Assembly (NCBI GenBank): GCA_021794655.1
Contig: JAJYQJ010000043.1
Coordinates: forward strand, 1-35,927
From: Actinomycetes bacterium
Lineage (GTDB): Bacteria > Actinomycetota > Acidimicrobiia > Acidimicrobiales > RAAP-2
Reading direction: 5' to 3'
DNA length: 35,927 nucleotides
Under the pieces are notes generated by a model. The model was not told where the DNA came from and searched no databases. It saw only the letters and a list, made by a program, of their open reading frames with translations. Positions 8,278 to 15,910 of this stretch are shown here, in pieces. Position 1 is the first letter of the stretch. Every line of letters begins with the position of its first letter. The position numbers were made by a program, and so were the translations under genes.

Positions 8278-9750
8278 TCAGCGCTCGTCTCCGCCGCGCC
8301 GGTACGCCCCGTCGCCATCGTCGTCGCCATCGCCGTACCCGTCGCCGTCACCGCCGTACCCGTCGACGTCGCCGATTATCGAAGAGACGAGGTCGTAGTC
8401 GGCTTGGCTCACGACGGGCATCGGGCCGAAGCTTCGCTCGAACTCCGCGCCGTTCGGGCCCGGGTCGTCCCTCGCCATCGCGGCGTTAAATATCCTTTCG
8501 GAGTTCGGATTCCCTTTCCAGTAGGGGATCCCGTAGGGGCCGAGCTCGCCGCCGTTAGAGCCCGTCGAGCCCGTCGAACCCGACGCCGAGTCCGCGGCGG
8601 CCCCACGGACGCCGCTCGCCGCCGCGCCGGCGCTCAACGCGGCGGGCTCCGTGGAGTCTCCCGTCGAGGCGCCCGCTCCTTCGTACTCGACGCTCTCGCC
8701 CGTTCCAGGGGGTCCCGGCGGCGACTCCCCTCGATGACCAGCGTGGCGAAGAGCGAGCGCCGCCGCGGACCTCGGAGTTGAGGTGGAGAGCTGCTGGGCA
8801 CGGTGGCGGGCGTCTTCGAGCTGGTGGACCGCACCCGCTTCGATCGCGGGGATGAGTCTTAACAAGGTGAAAGGGCTGAACGCGGCGAGGATGAGCAGTG
8901 AGCCTCCCCCCAAGACGGCGGCGAACCCACTTCCGTGGTTCCCGTTCCCCGCGGTGCCGGACGCGACGGCTCCGATCGCGAGACTGAGGATCGCGACGAT
9001 TACAAACTTGGAGAGGATGAGGGCGGCGAGGGTGTCGACGAGGCGGCGCGACCAGTGGGACACCGACGGCCATACGAGGCTCGCGAGGGCGAGCGGCAAG
9101 AAGAGGACCGCGACGTAGACGGCCGCCTCTCTGATCAGGAGTTCAATCCAGACGATGAACGCGCCGAACGCGACGATGAGCGCGCCGAGCGCGAGGACGA
9201 ACGACGGGAGACCGTTGATCCCTTGGGAGAGAAAGATCGCCTTCGTGATTCCCGAGAGGCCGGCTTTGATGTTGGAACCCGAACCACTCGCGATCGCAGA
9301 GCTGAGCGCGTCGGTCGCCGCGAGCGTGAGTTGGACGATCTCTATCGCGGCCCCGGTCAAGATGGTCGCGAGCGGTAGGTTGATGAAGACCGACCTGACG
9401 AGCATCGCGGCGCTCTGATGAAAGATCGCTTGGACGATCGCGGCGAGGACCATCGGCAAGACGACGACGGCCGCGACGGCGACCATTATCTTGTAGTGGC
9501 CCTGGAACCATCCCGCGTTGAGGTTTATCGTCGTCGTCGCTGCGAGGACGGATCCGATCTGGTCGACGAGGAAAGTCGCACCGCTTACTATCCAACCCGT
9601 CACCGCCTGGAGAACGGAGTTGGCGCCGGCGGTCGCGACGGTCGATCCAACGCCGGTGCCGACTTGGCATACCGGGTTGAGTGCATCGAGACCCGGGCAC
9701 GACCCCTTCGGGACGATCGCCAACGCGGCCCACCCGGCGACCGCGGACAC
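8278..9750 (-). CDS. TrbL/VirB6-like polytopic membrane channel protein
   Basis: A 490-residue protein with about six to eight hydrophobic segments between residues 45 and 300 (for example IMVAVAAVVVLPMVLAAIV and FVLALGALIVAFGAFIVWI). A Ser/Gly/Ala-rich, probably disordered tail follows and ends in an Asp/Gly repeat stretch (DGYGGDGDGYGDGDDDGDG). Topology and position match TrbL/VirB6-type inner-membrane channel components of actinobacterial conjugation-like systems. GTG 9750 starts two bases after the stop of the small upstream membrane protein. An upstream extension of the frame to 10104 is antisense-like and arginine-rich, so it is not taken. The Asp-rich tail could be calcium- or cell-wall-binding, but this is inference. 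Confidence 0.78.
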   Translation of the reverse strand: MSAVAGWAALAIVPKGSCPGLDALNPVCQVGTGVGSTVATAGANSVLQAVTGWIVSGATFLVDQIGSVLAATTTINLNAGWFQGHYKIMVAVAAVVVLPMVLAAIVQAIFHQSAAMLVRSVFINLPLATILTGAAIEIVQLTLAATDALSSAIASGSGSNIKAGLSGITKAIFLSQGINGLPSFVLALGALIVAFGAFIVWIELLIREAAVYVAVLFLPLALASLVWPSVSHWSRRLVDTLAALILSKFVIVAILSLAIGAVASGTAGNGNHGSGFAAVLGGGSLLILAAFSPFTLLRLIPAIEAGAVHQLEDARHRAQQLSTSTPRSAAALALRHAGHRGESPPGPPGTGESVEYEGAGASTGDSTEPAALSAGAAASGVRGAAADSASGSTGSTGSNGGELGPYGIPYWKGNPNSERIFNAAMARDDPGPNGAEFERSFGPMPVVSQADYDLVSSIIGDVDGYGGDGDGYGDGDDDGDGAYRRGGDER

Positions 9751-9752
9751 CG

Positions 9753-10055
9753 TCAGTGGACCCCGGTCCCGGCGTGGAAGAAGAAGTTGATCAACGCGGG
9801 CGCGGCGCCTATCAAGAGAGCGGCGAGACCCGATATGAGGACCGCGCGCTTTCCGCTGAAGGACTGGTGGTAGTTCTGGGAGTGGGCCCCGAGCGCCCAC
9901 GCGGCGGCGCCGATGACGAGCCCGACGAGGGATAAGACGAGCGCCCACCCGCCGATCCCGTTCGTCAGCTGCTGGAGCGTCGCTCCTCCGGGGAGCGCGC
10001 CGGTGTTGGGGGAAAGGGTGACGTTCGCGAGGTGTAGAACGCTCGGCACTGCCAT
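9753..10055 (-). CDS. small integral membrane protein (DUF6112-like), first gene of the T4SS operon
   Basis: A 100-residue protein with an exported N-terminal part and two membrane helices (about 34-54 and 68-90). The pattern is like the small membrane proteins found first in actinobacterial type IV secretion clusters, where they occupy the place of VirB2/pilin-like proteins. ATG 10055 is preceded by AAAGGAG, a good Shine-Dalgarno sequence. The TrbL gene starts two bases after the stop. The DUF assignment is from memory of the pattern and should be confirmed. Confidence 0.7.
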   Translation of the reverse strand: MAVPSVLHLANVTLSPNTGALPGGATLQQLTNGIGGWALVLSLVGLVIGAAAWALGAHSQNYHQSFSGKRAVLISGLAALLIGAAPALINFFFHAGTGVH

Positions 10056-10104
10056 CGTTGGCTCCTTTCGTAGTCAACCGGCGCCTCGTCGGGCCGGTCA
10101 CCAT

Positions 10105-10133
10105 ACCCTAGACACAGTTTTATATGATTTCAA
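10105..10133 (-). promoter_or_regulatory. putative sigma-A promoter of the T4SS operon
   Basis: On the minus strand TTGAAA (10133-10128) and TAGGGT (10110-10105) are separated by exactly 17 bases. Directly upstream of the -35 box is an A/T-rich run to about 10152, which stands out in this GC-rich sequence and could act as an UP element. The direct repeat TGATTT-N4-TGATTT overlaps the -35 region and may be a regulator site. It would give a leader of roughly 40 bases before ATG 10055. Confidence 0.5.
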
Positions 10134-10234
10134 GTGATTTAATATATTTTTGTCGGTGCGAATCCGATCTCGGGGCGACGGGTCGATGCGGGTCGCACGG
10201 GTCGGCTCTGCCGGCGGGTGCTCATTTGCACCAG

Positions 10235-11863
10235 ATGAGCCTCCGGCCCTGCAATGCTAAGGGGGTGACTCCACTTACGACCGCGACGCTGACGTTGGAC
10301 GTGCCGACAGCGGTAGTCGTCGCGGTCGCCGTCGTGGTCGCGGTCGCAGCGGTCTTCTTCGCGGCGCTCTTTGGACGACGATCGGGACGGCGTGCTCTCT
10401 CGCAGCGGCTCACCGCTCTTGGATCGCGACTCGGGATAGACCCGCCCGAGGACGAGACGAACATCGAGACGGCGCTCGCCTATCTCGAGCAGGTGACGGG
10501 AGCTGCCACCGAAGCCGTCGCGGAGTCGAGCGCAGACGCAATAAGACTTCGTCGTTCCCTCGACACGCTTCCTCAAGGGGTAGTCCTCTGCGACGAGAAC
10601 GGGACCGTCGTTTATCAGAACAAGCGTGCGAACGCACTCATGGTGAGCCGCCACGGCGACGCACTCGCCGCACAGGCGGTGACCGAGTTACTCGAAGACG
10701 CGTGGGACGACGGCGCCGCGGAGAGGACCCTCGATCTCTACGGTCCCCCCCGGCGCACACTCAGCATCCGGGCCGTCTTGATCGACGACGGGCGGCGCGC
10801 GCTCGGTGTGATCGCGATGATCGACGACGTCTCGGAGCGCCGGAAGCTCGAGGAGATCAGGCGAGACTTCGTCGCGAACGTCAGCCACGAGCTAAAGACC
10901 CCGATGGGCGCGCTCGGTCTACTCTCGGAGACCCTCATCGCGGAGCCCGACCCCGACGTCGCCCGGCGGCTCGCCGGTCGGATCCACACCGAGGCGTTCA
11001 GGGTTAGCCGTATCATCGACGACCTCCTCGATCTGAGCAGGATAGAGTCCGAGGAGTCGCCGCCGAGGGAGCCCGTCTTGATCAACCTCGTCATGGCCGA
11101 GGCCGTCGAGCGCGTCCGCTCGACCGCCGAACAGCGTGGCATCGTCATCTCGCTTAAAGAGCCGGATCCTCCGGTCGCGATCGCCGGTGATCGCCGGCAG
11201 CTCGTCTCCGCGCTCCACGCGTTGTTGGAAAACGCCGTCACGTACTCGTATGACAACTCGACGATAACGGTCTCAGGAGTGACGACGACCGAGACGTACT
11301 CACCCGACGTCCGTGACGGCTCCTCCGGCGAGACGTTCACGTCACCGCGAGGCGGATCAGCCTCGGTAGCGCCGCAAGCCTCGGTAGCGCCGGCAGCTCC
11401 GGCAGCACCAGAGGTCACCGTCGGCGAGCTCGATCCTTCGATGACCCCACCCGCGGGCGTCACGGTCGTCACCGACCGGGGCGAAACCACCGACGACCGC
11501 CCACCCGACTCGTCGGGCGACGCCTACGACGCGCCGCATCTCCACACCCAGAGCCACGACGAGAACCACGCGCAGACTCTCACACCGATCGACGCAGACG
11601 ACGTGATCGAGCGTTCCGTCGTGAGGGTGTCGGTGAGGGACCAAGGTGTCGGCATACCCTCGCGTGACCTCGATCGTATCTTCGAGCGCTTCTACAGAGT
11701 CGATCAGGGACGGAGTCGCGACACCGGGGGAACCGGTCTCGGACTTTCTATCGTTCGACACGTCGCGAACAACCACCACGGTAGAGTCGACGTCGAGTCG
11801 CGAGAGGGCGAGGGCTCGACGTTCACGCTCGTCCTGCCGATCGACCAGGCCCGGCCGTCGTGA
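10235..11863 (+). CDS. sensor histidine kinase (SenX3/PhoR-like) with an insertion in the ATPase domain
   Basis: A 542-residue kinase with one membrane helix (about 25-47), a PAS-like domain (about 105-200) containing TLPQGVVLCDENGTVVYQN, and a HisKA domain with phospho-acceptor His218 in SHELKTP. It also has N box LLENAVTYS (331-339), G1 DQGVGIP (469-475), F box IFERFYRVD and G2 GGTGLGLSIV (498-507). Between the N and G1 boxes, where about 15-20 residues are usual, there are about 130. The excess, roughly residues 348-460, is Pro/Ala/Thr/Asp-rich and includes the His-rich HLHTQSHDENH. ATG 10235 is used; GTG 10265 is equally possible. The stop overlaps the regulator start as GTGA. The pair resembles SenX3-RegX3, which answers to phosphate limitation in mycobacteria. 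Confidence 0.87.
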   Translation: MSLRPCNAKGVTPLTTATLTLDVPTAVVVAVAVVVAVAAVFFAALFGRRSGRRALSQRLTALGSRLGIDPPEDETNIETALAYLEQVTGAATEAVAESSADAIRLRRSLDTLPQGVVLCDENGTVVYQNKRANALMVSRHGDALAAQAVTELLEDAWDDGAAERTLDLYGPPRRTLSIRAVLIDDGRRALGVIAMIDDVSERRKLEEIRRDFVANVSHELKTPMGALGLLSETLIAEPDPDVARRLAGRIHTEAFRVSRIIDDLLDLSRIESEESPPREPVLINLVMAEAVERVRSTAEQRGIVISLKEPDPPVAIAGDRRQLVSALHALLENAVTYSYDNSTITVSGVTTTETYSPDVRDGSSGETFTSPRGGSASVAPQASVAPAAPAAPEVTVGELDPSMTPPAGVTVVTDRGETTDDRPPDSSGDAYDAPHLHTQSHDENHAQTLTPIDADDVIERSVVRVSVRDQGVGIPSRDLDRIFERFYRVDQGRSRDTGGTGLGLSIVRHVANNHHGRVDVESREGEGSTFTLVLPIDQARPS

Positions 11864-12621
11864 GTGACACCGACGCGTCTTTACCGTCGAGCACGGGTTC
11901 GACGAAGGTCCTCCTCGTCGAGGACGAGGAGTCCTTCGTCGACGCGCTCACTATCGGCCTCGCGAACGAGGGATTCGACGTCACCGTCGCACGAGACGGG
12001 ACCGAGGCGCTCACCCTCTTTGAGAAGTCGAAACCCGACCTGATCCTCCTCGACCTCATGTTGCCGAAGCTGTCCGGGATCGACGTATGCCGATCGATCA
12101 GGGCCCACTCGAGTGTCCCGATCATAATGGTCACCGCAAAGGGGACCGAGATCGACACCGTCGTCGCCCTCGAGGTCGGCGCCGACGACTACGTCACCAA
12201 GCCCTACCGGCTGCGAGAGCTCGTCGCGAGGATGCGCGCCGTCCTGCGGCGCTCCCCGGGAACTTCGAGAGGTTCGGCGCCCGCCGACAACGACGCCCCA
12301 GAGGTTCTTTCCACCTTCGAAGCGGGCGAGGTGACCGTCGATCTCGACCGGCGCCGCGTCTTCGTCCGTGGAGACGAGGTCCACCTCCGCAGAAAGGAGT
12401 TCGACCTCCTAAAACTTCTCGTCGAGAACGCCGGCAGGGTCCTCACGCGAGACGTCTTGATCGACCGCGTCTGGGGCGCCGACTACATCGGGGATACAAA
12501 GACCCTCGACGTCCACATCAAACGCCTCCGGTCGCGCGTCGAACTCGACCCCGCGAAGCCCGGGCTCATCACGACGATTCGTGGCGTCGGTTACCGGTTC
12601 GACCCACCCTCAGCGAAGTGA
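11860..12621 (+). CDS. OmpR-family response regulator (RegX3-like)
   Basis: A 253-residue regulator with a receiver domain (acidic pair EDE at 21-23, phospho-acceptor Asp65 in LLDLMLP, Thr92 in MVTAKG, Lys114 in YVTKPY). A winged-helix DNA-binding domain follows from about residue 155 (RRKEFDLLKLLVENAGRVLT, then TLDVHIKRLRSRVE and IRGVGYRF). It overlaps the kinase gene by four bases, so the two are coupled partners. The similarity to RegX3 suggests phosphate-responsive control, and the T4SS operon promoter lies just upstream of the pair on the other strand. Whether it regulates that operon is unknown. Confidence 0.92.
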   Translation: MSDTDASLPSSTGSTKVLLVEDEESFVDALTIGLANEGFDVTVARDGTEALTLFEKSKPDLILLDLMLPKLSGIDVCRSIRAHSSVPIIMVTAKGTEIDTVVALEVGADDYVTKPYRLRELVARMRAVLRRSPGTSRGSAPADNDAPEVLSTFEAGEVTVDLDRRRVFVRGDEVHLRRKEFDLLKLLVENAGRVLTRDVLIDRVWGADYIGDTKTLDVHIKRLRSRVELDPAKPGLITTIRGVGYRFDPPSAK

Positions 12622-12643
12622 GTGACGTCGCTACCCCGACTCG

Positions 12644-14428
12644 TCACGCGCCCGAGCCGTAGAACGGCGCGTTGAACGCGAAGACGCCTCCGTCGGCGGC
12701 CACCTCCCAGTACCCCCCGGTTGCCGGGTCGGCCGAGATCCCAACTACCGCGGCGTTGAGCGGTGTTCCAGCCATCGAGCCGTAGAACGTTGCACCGGGG
12801 CCGAACGCGAAGACCCCACCGTCGGCGGCAACGAGATAGTACCCGTTACCACCTGGCACGGCGGCCATCCCGACAATCGGCTTATTGAGCGGTGTTCCAG
12901 CCATCGAGCCGTAGAACGTTGCACCGGGGCCGAACGCGAAGACGCCTCCGTCGGCGGCCACGAGGTAGTACCCGTTACCACCTGGCACGACGGCCATCCC
13001 GACGACCGCGGCGTTGAGTGGTGTTCCACCCATAGAGCCGTAGAACGGCGCGTTGAACGCGAAGACGCCTCCGTCGGCGGCCACCAGGTAGTACCCCCCG
13101 GTTGCCGGGTTGGCCGAGATCCCGACGACCGCGGCGTTCAGGGGATGGCCGTTCATCGAGCCGTAGAACTTCGCGTTGCCGAACGCGAAGACGCCTCCGT
13201 CAGATCCGGCTAACCAGTATCCCTTCGAGTCTGACGTGCTCGCGACGCCGACGACGGGAGCGTTGAGCGACACTCCGCTCGTCGATCCGTGGTAAGTCCC
13301 ACTTCCACTTGGGAATAGGTCACCGGTCGCATCCGTGGTCAAGTATCCTGTTCCACTACCGACGGTCGCGATGCCGACGAACGGTGGGACTCCATAGGTG
13401 AATGTGGAGTCGATCGTGGTTGAGCCGTTGGACTGTGGTCCTTCCAGTACGAGGGCGTTGTGCACCGGGTCAAATACCATCCCGTTTGGACTCACCGTCG
13501 TCGGGCTCGATGGTGTAAACAACCGGATCCAGGTGCTTCCGTTCCATGACCAAGTCGTATTCGATCCTCCGGGAAGAATTACGGTACCGGTATTGGGGTC
13601 GAAGACAGCTGGAGCATACGCGGACGGAGGAGGATTACTTGGCGGTGTGAGGCGGGACCAGGCTCCATTACTCCAGGACCAGGTGTCCCCTAACGCGTTG
13701 TTGTTGACGTCTAACCCTCCAAACAAGACGATACTTTGTGTCGTGGGGTCATAAGCCATCGTGGGCGCGTAGCGCGGCGATGGGTTCTGGGCGGAGAAAA
13801 CCCGGTTCCAGTTGGAGCCGTCCCAGCTCCAGGTATCGGCGAGGAGATTCCTGAGCCCAAATCCACCAAACAGGATCAACCTGTTTGCCGACGCGTCATA
13901 GACCATCGCAGCACCTGCGCGGACCGGGGGGCTCGTCGCTGGATGCAGTCTCTCCCAGTTCGATCCGTTCCAATCCCAGGTGCCACCGGGATCGCCAGCG
14001 GCGCCCATGCCCATACCTCCAAAGAGTATGAGTTGCCCGGTGCCCGGATCGTACGTCAAGGAGGCGTTCGACCGCACCGATGGACTCGTCGCGGGGTGCA
14101 ACTGGACCCACGCATTTCCGTTCCAATTCCACGTGTCGTTAAGAACCGTCCCATCAGGGAAGCACGAGCAGTTGCCAGTGAGGCCACCAAAGAGTATGAG
14201 CTGCCCGGTCGAGCCGTCGTAAGCGATCGCCGCACCGCTACGGATAGGCACGCTCGTTGGTGGGTTCAGCTTCATCCAACTCGGAGCGACCGGCGTCGCG
14301 CCCGCAGCGCGCGGCGCACTGACCAAGACGGCGGTGCCGATGATTCCTGGAACGACGGCCATCACACACAGTAGCGACCGGACGGATCGAACTCTTAAGA
14401 ACTCGTACAACGCGACGCGCCTCGTCAT
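12644..14428 (-). CDS. secreted Kelch-type and DGGVFAFG-repeat surface protein
   Basis: A 594-residue protein with a signal peptide (about residues 1-44, ending in RAAGA). Then come about six Kelch-like blades of the form W..L.P...P..R...A..YD..TGQLILFGG. The C-terminal third holds five to six repeats of about 41-43 residues with the core YYLVAADGGVFAFG...FYGSM.GTPLN..VVG. Both repeat types form beta-propellers in other proteins, so an exported double-propeller binding protein is likely; no catalytic motif is seen. ATG 14428 has AAGGTGG upstream and places the signal peptide at the N-terminus, so a longer frame to 14605 is rejected. DGGVFAFG repeats are common in secreted actinobacterial proteins. 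It converges on the response regulator with only 22 bases between them. Confidence 0.8.
   Translation of the reverse strand: MTRRVALYEFLRVRSVRSLLCVMAVVPGIIGTAVLVSAPRAAGATPVAPSWMKLNPPTSVPIRSGAAIAYDGSTGQLILFGGLTGNCSCFPDGTVLNDTWNWNGNAWVQLHPATSPSVRSNASLTYDPGTGQLILFGGMGMGAAGDPGGTWDWNGSNWERLHPATSPPVRAGAAMVYDASANRLILFGGFGLRNLLADTWSWDGSNWNRVFSAQNPSPRYAPTMAYDPTTQSIVLFGGLDVNNNALGDTWSWSNGAWSRLTPPSNPPPSAYAPAVFDPNTGTVILPGGSNTTWSWNGSTWIRLFTPSSPTTVSPNGMVFDPVHNALVLEGPQSNGSTTIDSTFTYGVPPFVGIATVGSGTGYLTTDATGDLFPSGSGTYHGSTSGVSLNAPVVGVASTSDSKGYWLAGSDGGVFAFGNAKFYGSMNGHPLNAAVVGISANPATGGYYLVAADGGVFAFNAPFYGSMGGTPLNAAVVGMAVVPGGNGYYLVAADGGVFAFGPGATFYGSMAGTPLNKPIVGMAAVPGGNGYYLVAADGGVFAFGPGATFYGSMAGTPLNAAVVGISADPATGGYWEVAADGGVFAFNAPFYGSGA
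12745..13029 (-). repeat. 129-bp near-identical direct repeats in the surface protein gene
   Basis: Two adjacent 129-bp units (43 codons each) are nearly identical at DNA level; for example acccgttaccacctggcacg recurs at 12841 and 12970. Shorter, more diverged copies flank them to about 13210. Recent duplication or gene conversion of propeller units is inferred. Confidence 0.85.
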
Positions 14429-14576
14429 CTTAGTCCCACCTTCGTCAGTCACTACTTGCTCGGTCCAAACCGTACTCCTGTGCACGGTAACATAGTTGCT
14501 GCGTTTCTGGCACAACCTCTGGCATAACCCTCGGCGCTGTTTCTGGCACTCGGCCGACCCGAGCGGTCGGGTGGTG
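14429..14576. other. gap between serS and the surface protein gene
   Basis: The gap should hold the serS trailer and the promoter of the surface protein. It contains imperfect repeats of the word tctggca (near 14504, 14518 and 14541). No gene is seen. Confidence 0.4.
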
Positions 14577-15881
14577 TTAGGGCTTTGAGATGATCGAGTC
14601 GCCACCGAGGTAAGGACGGAGGCAGTCGGGTAGCTCGACGGTTCCGTCGCTGCGGCGTCCGGTCTCTACGAGCGCGGCCCAGATCCGGGCCCACGCGAGT
14701 GCGGAGCCGTTGAGGGTATGTGTGTAACGCGGCGATCCCCCCTCTGACGGGCGGTAGCGGACGTTCGCTCGCCTCGCCTGGTAGTCCCTGAACCAGCTCA
14801 CCGAGGAGACCTCGAGCCAGCGGTCCGAGCCGGGCGAGTAGACCTCGATGTCGAACGTTCGTGCGGACGACGCGCCGAGGTCGCCCGCACAGAGGTCCAA
14901 CACCCTGTAGTGGAGCCCGAGGTCTCTGACGAGGCCTTCGGCGCGAGTAAGGATGTCCGCGTGGACGTCTCCGGCCTGCTCCGGGGTCGCGTACGCGAAG
15001 AGCTCGACCTTTTCGAACTCGTGGACCCGAAGGAGCCCGCGGGTATCCCGCCCGGCCGCCCCCGCCTCTCGCCGGTAGCACTCCGTCGCCGCCGCGAATC
15101 GGAGCGGAAGGGACGCCTCGTCCAAGATCTCGCCGCGCTTCATCGAGGTGAGCGGCACCTCGGCCGTCGGGATCGCCCAGAGGTCGTCGCGCTCTAGATG
15201 GTAGGCCTCGTCGGAGAACTTCGGGAGGTGTCCGGTGGAGACCATCGTCTCGGTGAGGACGAGCGTCGGCGGCCGGATCTCTTCGTAGGAGTCGCGGTGG
15301 CGATCTAGTGCGAACGACGTGAGCGCCCGCAGTAGCCGTGCGCCGATCCCGCGGTAGAGCGGGAACATCGAACCCGAGAGCTTCGCGCCGCTCTCCATGT
15401 CGAGGATGCCTAGGTCGTCGCCGATCTCCCAGTGGGGAACTCGTTGGAACTGCGCGTACCGCGGTTCGGGCGACCCGTCGTCGCACCCGGGCCACCACCG
15501 CCTTATCTCGACGTTGTCCTGCGGGCCGGACCCGTCCGGGGCGTCTTCGGAGGCGACGTTTGGCAGGTACAACAACGCTTCGCGGACCTCACCGGCGATC
15601 TCGGCGACCTCTGCGGCGGCTACTCGTTCCGCGTCCCCGAGCGAGCGGCTCTGTTCGGCCAACTCGGCGGCCCGCCGCTCCTCGCCGGAACGCCTCGCCT
15701 CGCCCACCTCTTTGGAGAGGGCCTTGACCTGGGCTCTAAGTGCTTCTTGCTTCGCGATCTGCGAGCGATGGCGCACGTCGAGATCGGCGATCCGTTCTAT
15801 CTCAGCTGGGCCGACTCCTCGTCGCGCGAGCGAGACCTTCAAGGACTCGGCGTCGTCTCGGATCAAGTGAATGTCTAACAT
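14577..15881 (-). CDS. serS: seryl-tRNA synthetase
   Basis: A 434-residue class II aminoacyl-tRNA synthetase of usual length. It starts with MLDIHLIRDD and an N-terminal coiled-coil arm (about 28-100) that grips tRNA-Ser. The catalytic domain has motif 1 near SGSMFPLYRGIGARLLRAL, motif 2 YRREAGAAGRDTRGLLRVHEFEKVELF and motif 3 LNGSALAWARIWAALVE. It charges tRNA-Ser with serine. The block just before YQARR reads SSVSWFRD, where most bacterial enzymes have a form like SSCSNFGD, a mild active-site variation. The start lies only 29 bases from the divergent ABC ATPase gene. Confidence 0.96.
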   Translation of the reverse strand: MLDIHLIRDDAESLKVSLARRGVGPAEIERIADLDVRHRSQIAKQEALRAQVKALSKEVGEARRSGEERRAAELAEQSRSLGDAERVAAAEVAEIAGEVREALLYLPNVASEDAPDGSGPQDNVEIRRWWPGCDDGSPEPRYAQFQRVPHWEIGDDLGILDMESGAKLSGSMFPLYRGIGARLLRALTSFALDRHRDSYEEIRPPTLVLTETMVSTGHLPKFSDEAYHLERDDLWAIPTAEVPLTSMKRGEILDEASLPLRFAAATECYRREAGAAGRDTRGLLRVHEFEKVELFAYATPEQAGDVHADILTRAEGLVRDLGLHYRVLDLCAGDLGASSARTFDIEVYSPGSDRWLEVSSVSWFRDYQARRANVRYRPSEGGSPRYTHTLNGSALAWARIWAALVETGRRSDGTVELPDCLRPYLGGDSIISKP

Positions 15882-15910
15882 CGTCGAGCTAACGCTAGCG
15901 TGCTAGCGGT

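Noticed and set aside
8276-8351. Upstream extension of the SCO6880-like gene (start 8351).
   Set aside because: The added residues are a frame shadow of the Asp/Gly-rich end of TrbL; ATG 8276 one base after the stop fits better.
9751-10104. N-terminal extension of the TrbL frame.
   Set aside because: Arg-rich shadow of the small membrane-protein gene, which has a good ribosome site and membrane helices.
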